NCBI GenBank assembly: GCA_018136815.1
Contig: CM030942.1
Location: forward strand, 2,317,171 to 2,381,170
From: Isochrysis galbana
Taxonomy: Eukaryota; Haptophyta; Isochrysidales; Isochrysidaceae
Length of the DNA stretch: 64,000 nt
Direction: 5' to 3'
The notes beneath the pieces are model-generated. The model did no database searches and had not been told where the DNA came from. It saw only the letters and a list, made by a program, of their open reading frames with translations. Of the stretch, positions 51,595 through 62,975 are shown piece after piece. The translations under genes and the position numbers were made by a program. Numbering within the stretch: the first letter of the stretch is position 1; the number at the start of each line of letters is the position of its first letter.

Positions 51595-53390
51595 TCATTC
51601 TCCTCCACGGATCTCGTCAAGCTTCAATGGCGCGCCCATGATGCGCTGGTACATGGAAAGCACATCATTGATTGCCGTCTCAAAGTGCGACGTTGGGTCG
51701 AAGGACTCGGAGATGTACACCTTGTCAGTGGTGCCGGGCTGCAAAGGCACCATCATATCGTAAACATCGTAGAAAACGCGGATGGGACTGCACTGCATGA
51801 GGATCGCAAGCCCAGCGCCGAGCTCGCGGTGGGCGACCTGCTCGGCCGTCATCCCATCACAAGGGCCCTCAACATTTGTCGACAAGAAAGCGACATATTT
51901 CGAGGCAGGCGCGACTTTGTGTGCGGCGCTGCAGCAGAAGAGGTAGAGATCATTCGAGCGCCCCGCCTGACTAGCAGGGAAGATAACTTGGCAGCTAGTC
52001 GCACCGTCGCGTTCCATTTCGGGCAGGCGGTCGCCTAGTAGAGCGATGGCTCGGACCACGCTGCCACGCTTCGATGTCTTGCCCGGGAAATAGCTGGGGT
52101 CTCCGATGACGATCTTCGTACGCGCTACGACGTCCTTCACCCGAACACCGGCAGCGGTGCCATCCTCAGCATACTCCACGGTTAGATCACCCGGACCGAA
52201 CACAGGCTCGCCGTCTAGATCACGGTTCAGCATGTACGTGCCACCATGGACAGCCGCCAGGCGAGCGAAGGCTTGGGGCAGTTCTCCAAGGCCGTAAAGC
52301 GGATATAGGTAAGGTGAAGTCATGCCCGCAAATCGAGTCCTCGAATCCAGATACAGCTACGTCGGGCGGGTGTGTATACCAGTTGTGCGCAGATGCCAGT
52401 GCGTCATGGCGTGCAGCTCTCGTGGCAGAGTAGGCAACAGGCGATAAGGCAATGGCAGTGCGGGCAAATGGACGGAACGCCGCAGCCTCGATTGCTCACC
52501 TGCATCTTGGTAACGATCTCAAGCGCCGGCCTCTTCAAATAGCTATCGTCGCGGTAGAGCGCGCAGACGTGAGTGAGGAACTCAACCGTGCCTGCCTCAA
52601 GCCTCCAGTACTTGAAAAACTCGGCGCCAGTCATCGAATCCAGCGGAAGGGTGGTCTTGGAGATGGTACCCGCCTTCCATGTCTTTGGCTCGTCCTTTTT
52701 GACGCTTGCCACCCACAAGGTGAACTGCGACATGCGGGCCTTCTCCTGGATGGAGAGCATCGATGACTTCATCGCTTCCTTCGGGGTCAAGGGCACCTTG
52801 TGCACCTTGCCGCCCGACCGATAGACGTAACTTCCATCGACAGGTTTGAATTCCATATAGTCCGCAACCTTCGTGTGAATAAGCACCTGGAGGACACAAG
52901 TTGCTGCAAATTGAGAGCGCGTACCGAGCGAGTGCAGCCGCCGCCCAACGCGAGCAGACCGGTCCACCAGAAAGGATAGCCCAAGCACAGGGGGTGCACC
53001 TTGACAAGCTGCCCTCCTGCCATGATAAACTTGGGGACCATGTCGACGGCATAGTCACGCAGCTTGCCGAGCTCTGCCTCGCCTGCATCACAGGTGGGCC
53101 GGCCGAATGCACGTGAGCACGCTGCTCCACGCGTCACAGCTCCCCCCCCCCCCCCCCCCGTCTTGTGATATCCACGCCCACTCACTGGGCGGCTGCGAGC
53201 ACTGGAACTTCTCAAAGAGCTGGTGGATGTCGAGTGAGGCGGAGGCTCCGCCGTAATAGTTATTCCTGTCTAGGTGGAGCACCTTCTTCCCCGCGCACGA
53301 GAGCAGCCCTGAGAGCAGGCACTCCTTCATGCCCGTGCCCAGAACGACAGCATCCCACTCCTCAGCGAACGCGGTCCGCCAGTCGTCCAT
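51595..53390 (-). CDS. GDI: Rab GDP-dissociation inhibitor (GDI)
   Basis: Exons 53186-53390, 53000-53082, 52500-52886 and 51595-52356 give 478 aa. Joined, the protein follows the GDI template end to end. The N-terminal dinucleotide-like motif is WDAVVLGTGMKECLLSGLLS. DRNNYYGGASASL, VDMVPKFIMAGGQLVKV, DYMEFKPVDGSYVYRSGGK and SPYLYPLYGLGELPQAFARL (with GGTYMLN) come next, then the C-terminal THFETAINDVLSMYQRIMG. GDI extracts GDP-bound prenylated Rab GTPases from membranes and recycles them through the cytosol. The SPYLYPLYGLGELPQ segment and absence of the long inserts of Rab escort protein favour GDI over REP. It is transcribed divergently from the condensin-like gene. Confidence 0.95.
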
Positions 53391-53636
53391 ACTGTCCTCT
53401 GAAAGGGGGGGGGGGAAGGGGGGAGGGGATTGGAGAGGGGGGGGGCGGGAGCAGCAGGCGCGTGCGCAAGCAGGCAGGGCGGTGGGGAAGGGCCCGCCGC
53501 GGGCCTGGTGGGAGCAGAGCGGCGAGAAGAGCGAGAGCGAGAAGGGTCCCTCCCTCCTCCTCCACTCCCCCCCCCCCTCGCTTCCAGCCAGCGCGAGCAC
53601 CTTGCTGCTGCTTCGCGTCCTCTCTGGCTCTCTCTC

Positions 53637-53667
<31 letters not shown>

Positions 53668-54390
53668 CGTGAGATGCGCATCTTCAAGGAGGAGGCGAAA
53701 CTAGCAAAGAGAAGAGAAGAGAGAAGGATAGGCATGAAGCGGAGAGGGAGAATCTCGAGAGAGGAGGCTCGAAGCAGAACAGGAGAGGGCGCCCTCCTCC
53801 GCGCTCCTCCTTCCGTAGATTGAAGGGTTGTCCTTATTAGATTTCTCTCGAGGGCGACCACACGATACGAGGCGGATAGAGAGCGCGAGAAGAGAGAGAA
53901 GAGAGAGAGAGGGAGAGAGAGTTTTGTACTAGTAGAGGGGACACTCCCCCTTTTCTTCCTCCCCCCTTGTCGTGCTACTCACCTCTCTCCATGGGTTTCG
54001 TTTCTTCTATTTTTCCCATGCCTCCTCTCTCTCTCTCACTCGCCGCCCGCGCCGCGCCCGCCCCCAGACGCCAGCACCTCGCATCTCTACTTTCTACCTC
54101 GCCTTCTCTACTTCCTAACCCCCCCCCCCCCTCTGCTCCCGCGCTTCGCGCCCTCCCCTGCCCCTCCATCTCTCTCTCTTATCTGTGGCCTCCGTCTTCC
54201 CGTCCGTCCCTCTCTCCCCTCTCTTTCTTCTATAATCCATCTCATCCTTCTATTTCCTCCTGCCGCCTCTACGCGCATACGTCTCCTCTTTCCTTCCCGA
54301 TCGCCACTCCTTCCACTCCCCTCTCTCCTCTCCAGCCAAGCAAGACACACAGCCCGTCCACTCGGCGAGCCAGCCCGTCCCGCCGCCTCG
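53391..54390. promoter_or_regulatory. Divergent intergenic region with polypurine/polypyrimidine tracts
   Basis: One kilobase separates the divergent start codons of the GDI gene (53390, minus) and the condensin-like gene (54391, plus). It holds a G-rich block (53405-53450), (CT)n at 53630-53668, GA tracts at 53885-53920 and CT-rich sequence at 53950-54240. GTACTAGTAG lies at about 53926. It presumably contains both promoters; no specific core element can be named. Confidence 0.55.
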
Positions 54391-57300
54391 ATGCCAGCGC
54401 GAGCTTCACAGAGGACCCCACAGCCCCCGCAGCCCCCGCTCGATGGGGCGCCCACGCTCGACATAGAGGGAGTGCTGAAGCTCCTACGCTCGCCTGAGAG
54501 CGCGAGCAACGACTTCGATTCCGTCGTCAACCGCATCGAGATGATGGACCAGTCGGCGCAGACAAAGGTCGCCAACCAGCTGGCCAAGTCCATCCAGTCG
54601 GCAGTGTGCGTTTCGCATGGCCGGGTCCTCACAGCTGTGGCGTGCAAGCTTGGACTGCGGATTCTCGCGAGCGTGAAGGACCAGTCACAGACGGATGTCT
54701 GCGAAACATTCTGCTCCCTGCTCACAGCGGCTGCCTACGGTTCCAGCCACTTCCTGAAGGGCAATTTTGGCGCCCCGTGTTCTTTGTTAGAGGCACTCAT
54801 ATTGGCGACATCCAGATCAGCATTCTCGAAAAAGCAGCTGGACGCCGCAGCCCTCACCTCAATGTGCGAGTTCCTCATTCGCGAGCAGCGCACTGACGGA
54901 GTCGCTCACGCTGTCGCGAGTTCGACGCTGCTTCACGCACCTGTTGCCGATGCGCTGATGCACCTTTTCTCCCGTGGATCGGAAGCTACCTTCCCAGCAG
55001 GCATCACAGTGTTGCTCTGCAACCTGATACACATGATTCAAGCCACTGCAGCCAGCGAGACGGCCAGCTCCATTCCTTCAACTATCCTCCAGTTCCACGT
55101 AGAGCTAGACCGGAGGGCTCCCCAGCTAGCAGCTGCGACGATCATGAGTGGGCTCATTCCAGACGCCATCTCGCTGGCAGTGAAGCATGCGGCGCGCTTG
55201 GCAACGGCAAAAGCCATGCTCAAACTCGGGTATGACGTCATCTTCCGAATACTGCGGAGCGTGCCGCCATGGCTCTTGGATCGTGCTTCCTTGCGCCAAG
55301 CAGCGACGCTGGCACTCCAGCGGGCTCTCGCCCCGGAGATGGATGCGAGCAGCAGGGCGCAGGCACTCAAGGCGATCGCGGCTCTTGCGGAGATGCACGT
55401 GTATTGCGATGCGCACGCCAGCCAAAAGAGGACTGGCGTCGAACCAAAGGCACACCACCACCCGACGATGCCCCATGGCACACCGGCATTGGAGGTCGCG
55501 AGGTCTGAGCAGGACACTCAGGATTTCATAGATTGTACCCATGCGCTGATCGGCAGCATCCCGGATGTCTTGGAGGAGAACAGCAAACAAGTCGTTTACA
55601 ACCTCGCGCTCGCTATCCAAGCGCTCGCACAAAACAACCCGTACGATATTCAGAGGCTCGCGCTGAATGGCGCGATCAAGGAGGAGGATACACAGGAGCC
55701 GTGCGCCCCGAAAAGTCCTCAAGAAAATTGGGCGAAACTGTTCGACGAGCACTTCGAGTGGCTCGTGGCCCTCTTTGTGGCAATGTGTAGTGGCACAGGG
55801 CCGCCGGACTTCTTCCTACTGGAAAGGTCCACCCTCTCCGCAAATTGCCTTGCCGCGATTATCCATCGCGCCGCTGTCCTCACACAAGCTAGTCCGGCCT
55901 ATGCTCAGCTCGGGAGACTACTTCGCGCATCAATCGTGATTGCTGGTGATGCCGACAGCACCGTAGCGCGACTCCTTTCCATTGGTTGCGCCTCCGACCA
56001 GTGCGCACTTGCCGAAACGCTTCTGCATAGCACCCGGCTCACGCAGCTCGAAATCCTTACACTCGTGCCTACTTTATTGCGTGCGTGTAGCGCCGCCCAA
56101 CACTGGGGTGAGAAGGCATGGGGATGCGCCCTACTGAGCTGCGCAATGGAGTGTGGCACTGGGCAAGGGCTGCAAGAGGTGCCGATAACTTGGCTACTAC
56201 ACACAATCGCTGAGGCCCTCGTGCAGTCGGAAGATTCGTGCGCCCGCGCGTGCCTGGCTCCGACCCTCCAAATGTTGGCGCTTAGCATGCAACAAAGCGG
56301 TAGCCAGATCGACGAGGCGACCGCGTTCATGGAACTGCATTTTGTTCGTTTGGCGCGAGCCGGCGCTGTAGAGCAAGCCTTGAAGGTGATCTTTGTGCAT
56401 TCCCTATCGGTTGCGGAGACCCTACTGGCGAGGCCGCTCACTGAGTTGCAAGAGGCATGCCGTACATGCCAGCACTCTGCAGCAATTCTCATGCGCACAC
56501 TCGGAGGCGCGATCACATTGTGTGGAACCAAGCTTCGAGCCGAGGCCAAGCAGTTGGCGTCCAGGCACCAGCCGATGCCCATGGAGTTTGAAGGGAACGA
56601 CGAGTACGATTACATGCATTCCGATGCCTTGCGCGCCGATGCGGAAGAGCGAGAGTCGAGCCTCCTGCTGGAGTTGCTCCAAGCCCATGGGTACATGCTC
56701 TATCTTCCCGCTGTGTGCTGTTGTGCTGCGGACGAGAAGGCGCCCATTGCAATTCGATGCGAGGCCATCTGCGCCCTCGGGCGATTCTCCCATTTGCACC
56801 CGGCGATAGCGGAAGGCCTCATCCCAAAATTGCTACCCCTCGTCCGCCCACCACAAGACTTAGCACTACGATGCCGTGCCGTGGCGGTCGTGGCGTCGCT
56901 CGTGGCGGTCGTGCCGATTCTGATTGAGCCACATCTTGAGGAGGTCTTGCGCGCACCGCTGAAGGCGGAATGCACACCAGTTCCGTTGCGACAGGCCGCA
57001 AACGTGGCCTTGCTGGATTTGGTGCGAGAACGGGCACTCAAGGCAACGCCAGAGCTTCCGCTCGTCCTGACCAGTGTGCTTGATCAAGCCATAGCGCACA
57101 GGACGTGGCGTACACTCGACGCCCTAATGAAGCATGAAGGGTCGCGTTGGTGTCGCATCTTGTACAGCTCAGGTTTGTTGCCTCTGTGCCACACCATGAA
57201 CAACACGAAGTTTGCGGACTTGGTTACCCTCCTCTTGCCGGATGCGCTCAAGCTGGCTGGGGCGGCGGACATTTCAAGGACCGGTGAGATCATTGTGGCG

Positions 57301-57903
57301 CACTTGTCAAAGGCCATGCATCCTTCGCATATATTCCAACGGAATATAGCTACAGTCATTGCAACATGGCCGCCTTCTGACCGGAGCATTGGAGCCATCT
57401 TTGATGCATTGAGTCACCGCCGTTACAGCGATCGGCAGGCGTGTGCGACCGATGCATCTGCCACGTCGGCGAGCGCACTCCATCAGCTGTGCCTTCTCGA
57501 CTGGCATGTGAAAGAAGGACTGCTCGAGCACCTACGTCATGCCAATGCATCGAATAGTCTAAAAGGCAGCGTGCTTGCTGATGCGCACAGACTGCTCAAT
57601 AGCATCGCGGGTCCAACTGGGCAGAACGACTCGGATCGTGGAGACGAGGAAATCATGCAAGGAACCTATGCCTCAAAGCAAATAAGCGAGGCAGCCACCA
57701 CCGACGAGCCACTCGAGGATGAAGACCAGTCGGCGACAATTGCAAGGCATTCCACGACCTCGAGAGATGAACGCGCTCGGCGGCTGCTCGAACAGCTTCA
57801 GTCGGCGCAGCCGCTGTACAAGCGCCTGGAGCTTCCTGGCGCCGTCGGACCGTCCAAGCGCAGACGCGACGGTCACCCGAGCTCACCGAAGCGCCGTCCA
57901 TGA
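54391..57903 (+). CDS. HEAT-repeat protein, probably condensin subunit D2-like (CAP-D2/Cnd1)
   Basis: A single exon of 1170 aa starts with the ATG at 54391. It is almost wholly alpha-helical with HEAT-like repeats. The best family cue is in the second half, at about residues 765-855. LYLPAVCCCAADEKAPIAIR, then CEAICALGRFSHLHP, then a further helical pair ending VVPILIEPHLEEVL matches the order and spacing of the condensin-1 core (helix, ALGKF-like turn, NLLEP-like turn). Condensin D2 regulates the SMC2-SMC4 ring during mitotic chromosome compaction. The C-terminus is basic (KRRRDGHPSSPKRRP), consistent with a nuclear or chromosomal protein. It is shorter than typical D2 proteins (about 1400 aa) and diverged, so D3 or another HEAT adaptor remains possible. 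Confidence 0.55.
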   Translation: MPARASQRTPQPPQPPLDGAPTLDIEGVLKLLRSPESASNDFDSVVNRIEMMDQSAQTKVANQLAKSIQSAVCVSHGRVLTAVACKLGLRILASVKDQSQTDVCETFCSLLTAAAYGSSHFLKGNFGAPCSLLEALILATSRSAFSKKQLDAAALTSMCEFLIREQRTDGVAHAVASSTLLHAPVADALMHLFSRGSEATFPAGITVLLCNLIHMIQATAASETASSIPSTILQFHVELDRRAPQLAAATIMSGLIPDAISLAVKHAARLATAKAMLKLGYDVIFRILRSVPPWLLDRASLRQAATLALQRALAPEMDASSRAQALKAIAALAEMHVYCDAHASQKRTGVEPKAHHHPTMPHGTPALEVARSEQDTQDFIDCTHALIGSIPDVLEENSKQVVYNLALAIQALAQNNPYDIQRLALNGAIKEEDTQEPCAPKSPQENWAKLFDEHFEWLVALFVAMCSGTGPPDFFLLERSTLSANCLAAIIHRAAVLTQASPAYAQLGRLLRASIVIAGDADSTVARLLSIGCASDQCALAETLLHSTRLTQLEILTLVPTLLRACSAAQHWGEKAWGCALLSCAMECGTGQGLQEVPITWLLHTIAEALVQSEDSCARACLAPTLQMLALSMQQSGSQIDEATAFMELHFVRLARAGAVEQALKVIFVHSLSVAETLLARPLTELQEACRTCQHSAAILMRTLGGAITLCGTKLRAEAKQLASRHQPMPMEFEGNDEYDYMHSDALRADAEERESSLLLELLQAHGYMLYLPAVCCCAADEKAPIAIRCEAICALGRFSHLHPAIAEGLIPKLLPLVRPPQDLALRCRAVAVVASLVAVVPILIEPHLEEVLRAPLKAECTPVPLRQAANVALLDLVRERALKATPELPLVLTSVLDQAIAHRTWRTLDALMKHEGSRWCRILYSSGLLPLCHTMNNTKFADLVTLLLPDALKLAGAADISRTGEIIVAHLSKAMHPSHIFQRNIATVIATWPPSDRSIGAIFDALSHRRYSDRQACATDASATSASALHQLCLLDWHVKEGLLEHLRHANASNSLKGSVLADAHRLLNSIAGPTGQNDSDRGDEEIMQGTYASKQISEAATTDEPLEDEDQSATIARHSTTSRDERARRLLEQLQSAQPLYKRLELPGAVGPSKRRRDGHPSSPKRRP

Positions 57904-57932
57904 ACAGGGTAGACGTTGTGAAATGTGGAGGT

Positions 57933-58032
57933 NNNNNNNNNNNNNNNNNNNNNNNNNNNNNNNNNNNNNNNNNNNNNNNNNNNNNNNNNNNNNNNNNNNN
58001 NNNNNNNNNNNNNNNNNNNNNNNNNNNNNNNN
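57933..58032. other. Assembly gap (100 N)
   Basis: Exactly 100 undetermined bases, the usual placeholder for a gap of unknown length, 30 bp downstream of the condensin-like stop codon. Confidence 1.
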
Positions 58033-59060
58033 CGAAGCCACCAGCGCCGCTCCAGCTGCCTGACCGAGGTGGTGTGGGAGGGCGGTGTGAGCGATGAGTC
58101 ATCTACAGTGCGTACTGCGTGGTGCAAGAGTGAAGGCGCGAGGCAAGTGCACGTAGCAGCGGGCTCGTGGTGGGCGGCAATAGCAGCTAAAAGTGCAGCC
58201 CTATACGTGTGAGTGCGATGTGCAGCCGACGGCACGTGTTGCTGGACTCATGCTGTTGTGTCCCTCGCGGGCTGTGATGGGTGAGGAATGCGCACGATTG
58301 CGCTTTCGTGGAGTGAGAGGTTGTGTGGCGTGTTGATATGATGCCAACCATAAAGTTTGTCCCACATTAATCGGCACAACGGACAGCGGGCACGCACCTG
58401 ATACTGAGAGCAGATGTACACCGGCGGCGAGCGCCCCGCGCTACACACTACACACATGTCGCGCCATCTCGTGAAGTGTATGAGCGCTCCCTACAGTGAG
58501 TGAGTGGGAGACGAAGGAACAGAGGCAGCTCAGCAGAGGGATGGTGGGCGGTGGGCGAGGGCGTCGAGAACTGCTCACCGGCCACGGCAGTGGTCCGGCA
58601 GTGGTCCAAGATAATGTGCCACCATGGCCTCGCGACTCCCTCTCCCTCCCGGTCCACCAGAGCCCCTACTCCTCTCGCCTCGCGCTATTGTCAGACTTTT
58701 GTACAGCCGTTTTGGGCCCGCTCCACGTGCTGCGACGGTCGTGTGAGAACGACGCGTGCGCGACGGAGCAACGCTGGCAGGGCAGTGTGCCTGCGGTTCT
58801 GTCTCACCTGTGGGAGCCCTGTGGCAGCCCGCATACATAGTGGCTAGGCCAGATGTGTCGGATCAGCCCGATGAAAGCGGGAGTCCTGCCGGCACTTCCC
58901 AAAAAAAAACGTCAAACTTTTGGCAACGAGGGGTACCAAGGAAGACGGTCAGAGTACTTTTACTCGTAGTCTGTGTGGACTTGGAGCAAAGGCGTCCCGG
59001 CCGTGTGCCTCGTTTGACGAGACCCTTGCGAGCCACCGCCGAGCAAAAAGAAAACGACTT
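58033..59060. other. Intergenic DNA, no supported gene
   Basis: Open frames here on both strands show no consistent protein composition. GAGTACTTTTACTC occurs at 58952. The region leads into a GA tract. Confidence 0.4.
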
Positions 59061-59074
59061 CCTCCTCGGAGCAA

Positions 59075-59077
59075 CCG

Positions 59078-59108
<31 letters not shown>

Positions 59109-59294
59109 GCAGAGGAGTCCATCGGGGAGAGCAGCTCGCGCGGGAAAAGGGAAGAGAGAGAGGAGGGGGGGGGAGAGAGAGAGAGAAACAGAGGCAACTC
59201 GAGGAGAGGGGGAGGCGGAGGAAGAGATGGGCGTCGCCGGGAAGGCGGAGAGGGGGGGGGAGAGAGAGAGAGAGAGAAGGAGAGAGAGAGAGAA

Positions 59295-59336
<42 letters not shown>

Positions 59337-59780
59337 CTGCTCGCGGCCTCTCTCTGCTGCTGCTGCTGCGCGGGAGTTCGTGGCTGGACGGAGGGAGGGA
59401 AAAGGAGAGAGGATTTGGGTCCGATGTGTGTGAAGCCGGAGCAGAGAGAGCAGAGAGAGAGGAGAGAGGGAGGCAGGGAATTCATAGTACTCTAACCACA
59501 GAAGAAGAGAGAAATCAGGAGAGAGAGGAGAGGAGAGCCATTCATTGTGCCTTCCCCCTGGTAGAGTACCCAAATCGAAAGGAATATTAGAGAGAGGAGA
59601 GAGAGGAGAGAGATGGAGGAAGGAAATGTTCGCGCGCTGCTGTCCGGCGGTATCAATACGTGAGAGAAGAGAAGAGAAGAGAAGAGAGAGGGAGGGAGGG
59701 AGGGAGAGAGGGAGGGAGACGAGAGAGACGAGAGAAGAAGGCCTGGCCGCCACTTTGAGAGAACAGGGAGAAGAGAGGAG
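59075..59780. repeat. Long GA-rich tract upstream of the DRAM-like gene
   Basis: The plus strand is GA-repeat DNA at 59083-59110, 59155-59340, 59445-59530 and 59585-59775, broken by a CTGCTGCTGCTG stretch near 59358. It reaches to within 10 bp of the DRAM-like start codon, so a purine-rich 5' leader is likely. Long open frames here on both strands are Arg/Glu or Ser/Leu repeats and not genes. Confidence 0.9.
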
Positions 59781-59784
59781 GTCA

Positions 59785-61751
59785 ATGCGCGTGCTCGTGA
59801 GCGTGAGCGTGCACCGTCTCACCGCCGTGCTCACGGGCACTATGCTCGGCTGCATCCTCACCACGTACTCCCTCTGCATCCACGAGAGCCACTGCCCCAG
59901 ATTTCTCCCGATGATCTCTGACAGTGAGTGGGAATGGGAGAGAGAAGGGGAGGGGAGGGGGAGAGCAGGGGAGAGAGGGAGAGGGGAAGAGCCCAGCGGC
60001 CGATGCTAGCCTCAGCAGGCTCCCCCAATCCCTCCCACTACCGCTCCCAGACCTGCACACAGCCAGAGCCGGATTGCCCAGGCTTGCTCCAGGCAATATC
60101 AGAGATAGACCGACACAGCCCGCCAGTCCTCTGTCCAAAAGTTTGCCGCTCCATCCCGCACGCTCACGATGAATTCTGTTCAACCCAACGGCAGCTCGTG
60201 CTCAGCCGCTGGGCCACAGCTCTCGCTGCATCGCAGTTCACCTTTCACTTTACCGATTGCGCACCTCAACCGTTCCTTTCCTCCCCTTCTTTTGCAGCAT
60301 GGGTTTACCCTCCCGGCACGTATCTCTCCCGCATCACTCTCACCGTCGTGGCGTTTGGCCTTGCGGTCGTATACACCGCGTACTATTTCCGTCAGGTCCT
60401 GTACGGCTCGCCCGCCTTTGTTGAGGCTGTGGTGCTCCGTATCGCACTCGTGGGCTGTGTCTCGATGTGCATCGTCGGCGCCGTCTGTGAGAACCCCGTC
60501 GTCAAATCCTGCGATGTTGGTATATTTTTCGGCGTGCACGTCGCTGCAGCCATGCTTACATTCGGCATCGCCACCCTGTACAGTATGCGGGCCATCCGTA
60601 TGCTGCCGATGACCAGGTCAAATCTTCCTTTGCACCTCCTTGTTGCCGGCTCCATCATGTGCAAGCTGCGTTGGATCCTGCACGCATGGTACGAACGCGC
60701 CCCCGGCCACCTCGAGGCTCTCTCCTCTCATCTCGACCTCATCGTTCCCATTCTTGAATGGTGCGACTGTCTTTTTTTGCTGGCTTTCTTCACAATCTAC
60801 TCGACTATCACCATGTGCGGCTTCCGCGTCGCGTATGTGCGACAACAGCTCGTCACACAAGACCCTGATGCGTCTGACACCATAATTTCGGCGACAGGCC
60901 GCGACGAGCTGTTGATGCGCAGCCCCACTACGGAGCTCGCTTGGCTGGCCGAGAAGCCGCTGGTGGCGGTGGTGCAACGGATGGTGCACATGACTGTGGC
61001 TACGACTTTTTGCTTCTCTTGGATTGACGGCACCGTCCATCCCATGTTCCGTTGGCCGGCCCTCTCGGACATGTGGGTCTCTCCGCCTTCCAACATCATC
61101 TCTCGCTTTATGGTTTGCCTCGGCGCACTTGTATGCGGCTTATCTCAAGTCTCGCACGCTTACCTCTCCGACTCAGTCCGACAGAGACGCCTCCTTGGCT
61201 ATGGGTATAGGCTAAACTCCCTCCTACATTCGCTCTCTTACATCGGTCTGGCCGGTCTTGCCATCGTGGGCGCTTGCAATCTTGACGAAAACCTCGCTCT
61301 GCACACCGTGGGCTCCAGCCTCTTCTTCGGGATGCACATTCTCTATTTCGGGCTGGACGCTCTTTGGTCTGCACCACATGCGCGACGGCACACCACTGCT
61401 CTCGCAATAACCGCATGGCTGCTCTCCGTTTTAGCGGGAGCCGGGCTCTTTGCTCGAGCAGCTGGTGTGGACCAATCCCTGCGGTCTGTACACATGGGTC
61501 CGCTGGACCTCGTCAACATGTGTGAGTGGGCGTGCCTCGGTGCCTTTACCGTGCTCCTCAAAACTTCCACTGACGCCTTCGATGGACAACCAAGAGTGCA
61601 CATTGCACTTCTTGGCCCAACACACCTACTAGTCCCACGATCTCCACACAATGACGACGCGGTCGTGCTGCATACCGCTTTCGATCTCACGGGCAAGCAA
61701 GATGGGAAGCTACAGGTCACCTCTAATTTGAAAGCTGACGATAGTGTGTAA
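59785..61751 (+). CDS. DRAM/Frag1-like multispanning membrane protein with internal duplication
   Basis: Exons 59785-59923 and 60298-61751 (374-nt intron) give 530 aa. Joining them produces FLPMISDTWVYPPGTYLSRI, the Ser-Asp-x-x-x-x-PP signature of the DRAM/Frag1/Sfk1 family. It is followed by hydrophobic helices and an ENPVVKSCDVGIFFGVHVAA segment. The second half repeats the layout: FRWPALSDMWVSPPSNIISR, then helices, then NLDENLALHTVGSSLFFGMH. Each half has about five to six predicted helices. DRAM proteins are lysosomal or plasma-membrane proteins tied to autophagy; Frag1/PGAP2 relatives act in GPI-anchor remodelling. The role here is unknown. The C-terminal 45 residues are hydrophilic. 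Confidence 0.72.
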
Positions 61752-62462
61752 TCTTGCGTCGCCTTTGATTCTCAGGCGCTGCACTGGGCACCACGAACGG
61801 ATTTCTAAGACGGACCCCATGCACATTTGTTGATTTAGGAATGTTGTATATACTCAACTATGCTGAGGAAGAAACAACCATGCGGCCAAGTCACCATTCG
61901 CTGAGGAAGATACAAGGCGTTGGTGCGCTTTGTCGGCGAGGGCAGAGTTGCTGGCAGAAGAAAATCGGAGCGACATATAGACGACAGCTCGTATTCGGGA
62001 CGGATGAGAGGGAGGACGCGCATCATCAACGTAATCGAACATATTTTAGTTGCCTTTTACTACCACCACATGTGTACAGCCCTCGGAAGGAAGTGAAACA
62101 AACGCATAGGTCATGATCGCGCCACGATTTGTTGTCGCTAGATGCTCCATGGTGTCTGCTCCGTTCATTGGCGTCATGCCAAGCCGTCTCTTTGGCCGGC
62201 GTTCGCGGGCAAGCCGCCATCCGCGACCTGGTGACGATGAATCCAAACAAAGCCAAGTGTTGTTTGTTCGTCTCAGGCGTAGGTGTTTCGGTCGTGTTTC
62301 ATTTGTTGGTATCAGTGCAATAGGCATGCGCATGGTGCATAGTGTGTGTGCATATGCATATGGTGTGTGTGTGTGCATGCGTGTATGTGTGCGTGTGTGT
62401 GTGCGTATGTGTGGTTCGTATCCCATTGAATAGAGTAGCGTAGTAATAAAACATTTGAGTGT
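61752..62462. other. Intergenic DNA with a GT-rich stretch
   Basis: It includes an alternating TGTGTG/TGCATG tract at 62343-62413. No gene is seen. Confidence 0.5.
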
Positions 62463-62975
62463 CAGTATCGCTAGTGCCACTAGCCCGGTACCATCACGAC
62501 AAACCGCAGCGCGCTTGCCCGTACACCTTGGTTGGTTTGATGTATCGAGCGTGATCATCGGCTCTACATGCGAAGAGACGGAAAGGGATCGATCGGCGGT
62601 GCGGTAGGCGCGGCGGGAACGGAGAGTAGTGGGCGGATGGCGGGCTTGACCACCTGCTCTCAGTAGAGGAAGGCAGGAGGACGGGCTTGGGCGAGGGTGA
62701 GTGCGAAGACGGAGCGGGCATGGCTTGGCAATTGGCGATGGATAGGCAGAGGCTGGGGCCGAGGCTGAAGATTGGTACGGATCAAGTGTTGAGAACGAGG
62801 GACGAGGGACGAGAATAGGAATAGGAACGAGAACGAGAGCGACGAACGACAGACGACAGTCTGGTGACACGGCACCACACTGACATCGACACTCTCAACA
62901 CTTACATAGTACCACTACTGCAACTAAGCCCGAGACCATCACGAAAAACCGCAGCGCACTTGCACACCCACACTT
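62463..62975 (-). pseudogene. Retrotransposon remnant: gag start between two partial LTR ends
   Basis: On the minus strand an ATG at 62721 reads MPAPSSHSPSPKPVLL, matching the gag-like start at 21018. Two direct partial repeats lie on either side: CTAGCCCGGTACCATCACGACAAACCGCAGCGCGCTTGC at about 62480 and CTAAGCCCGAGACCATCACGAAAAACCGCAGCGCACTTGC at about 62923. They match the LTR-like ends at 14640-14705 and 34930-35030. The frame breaks after about 75 codons. Confidence 0.6.

Noticed and set aside
58863..59879. A 338-codon minus-strand frame and plus-strand frames rich in Arg/Glu
   Set aside because: They are readings of (GA)n/(CT)n repeats and have no independent protein-like composition.
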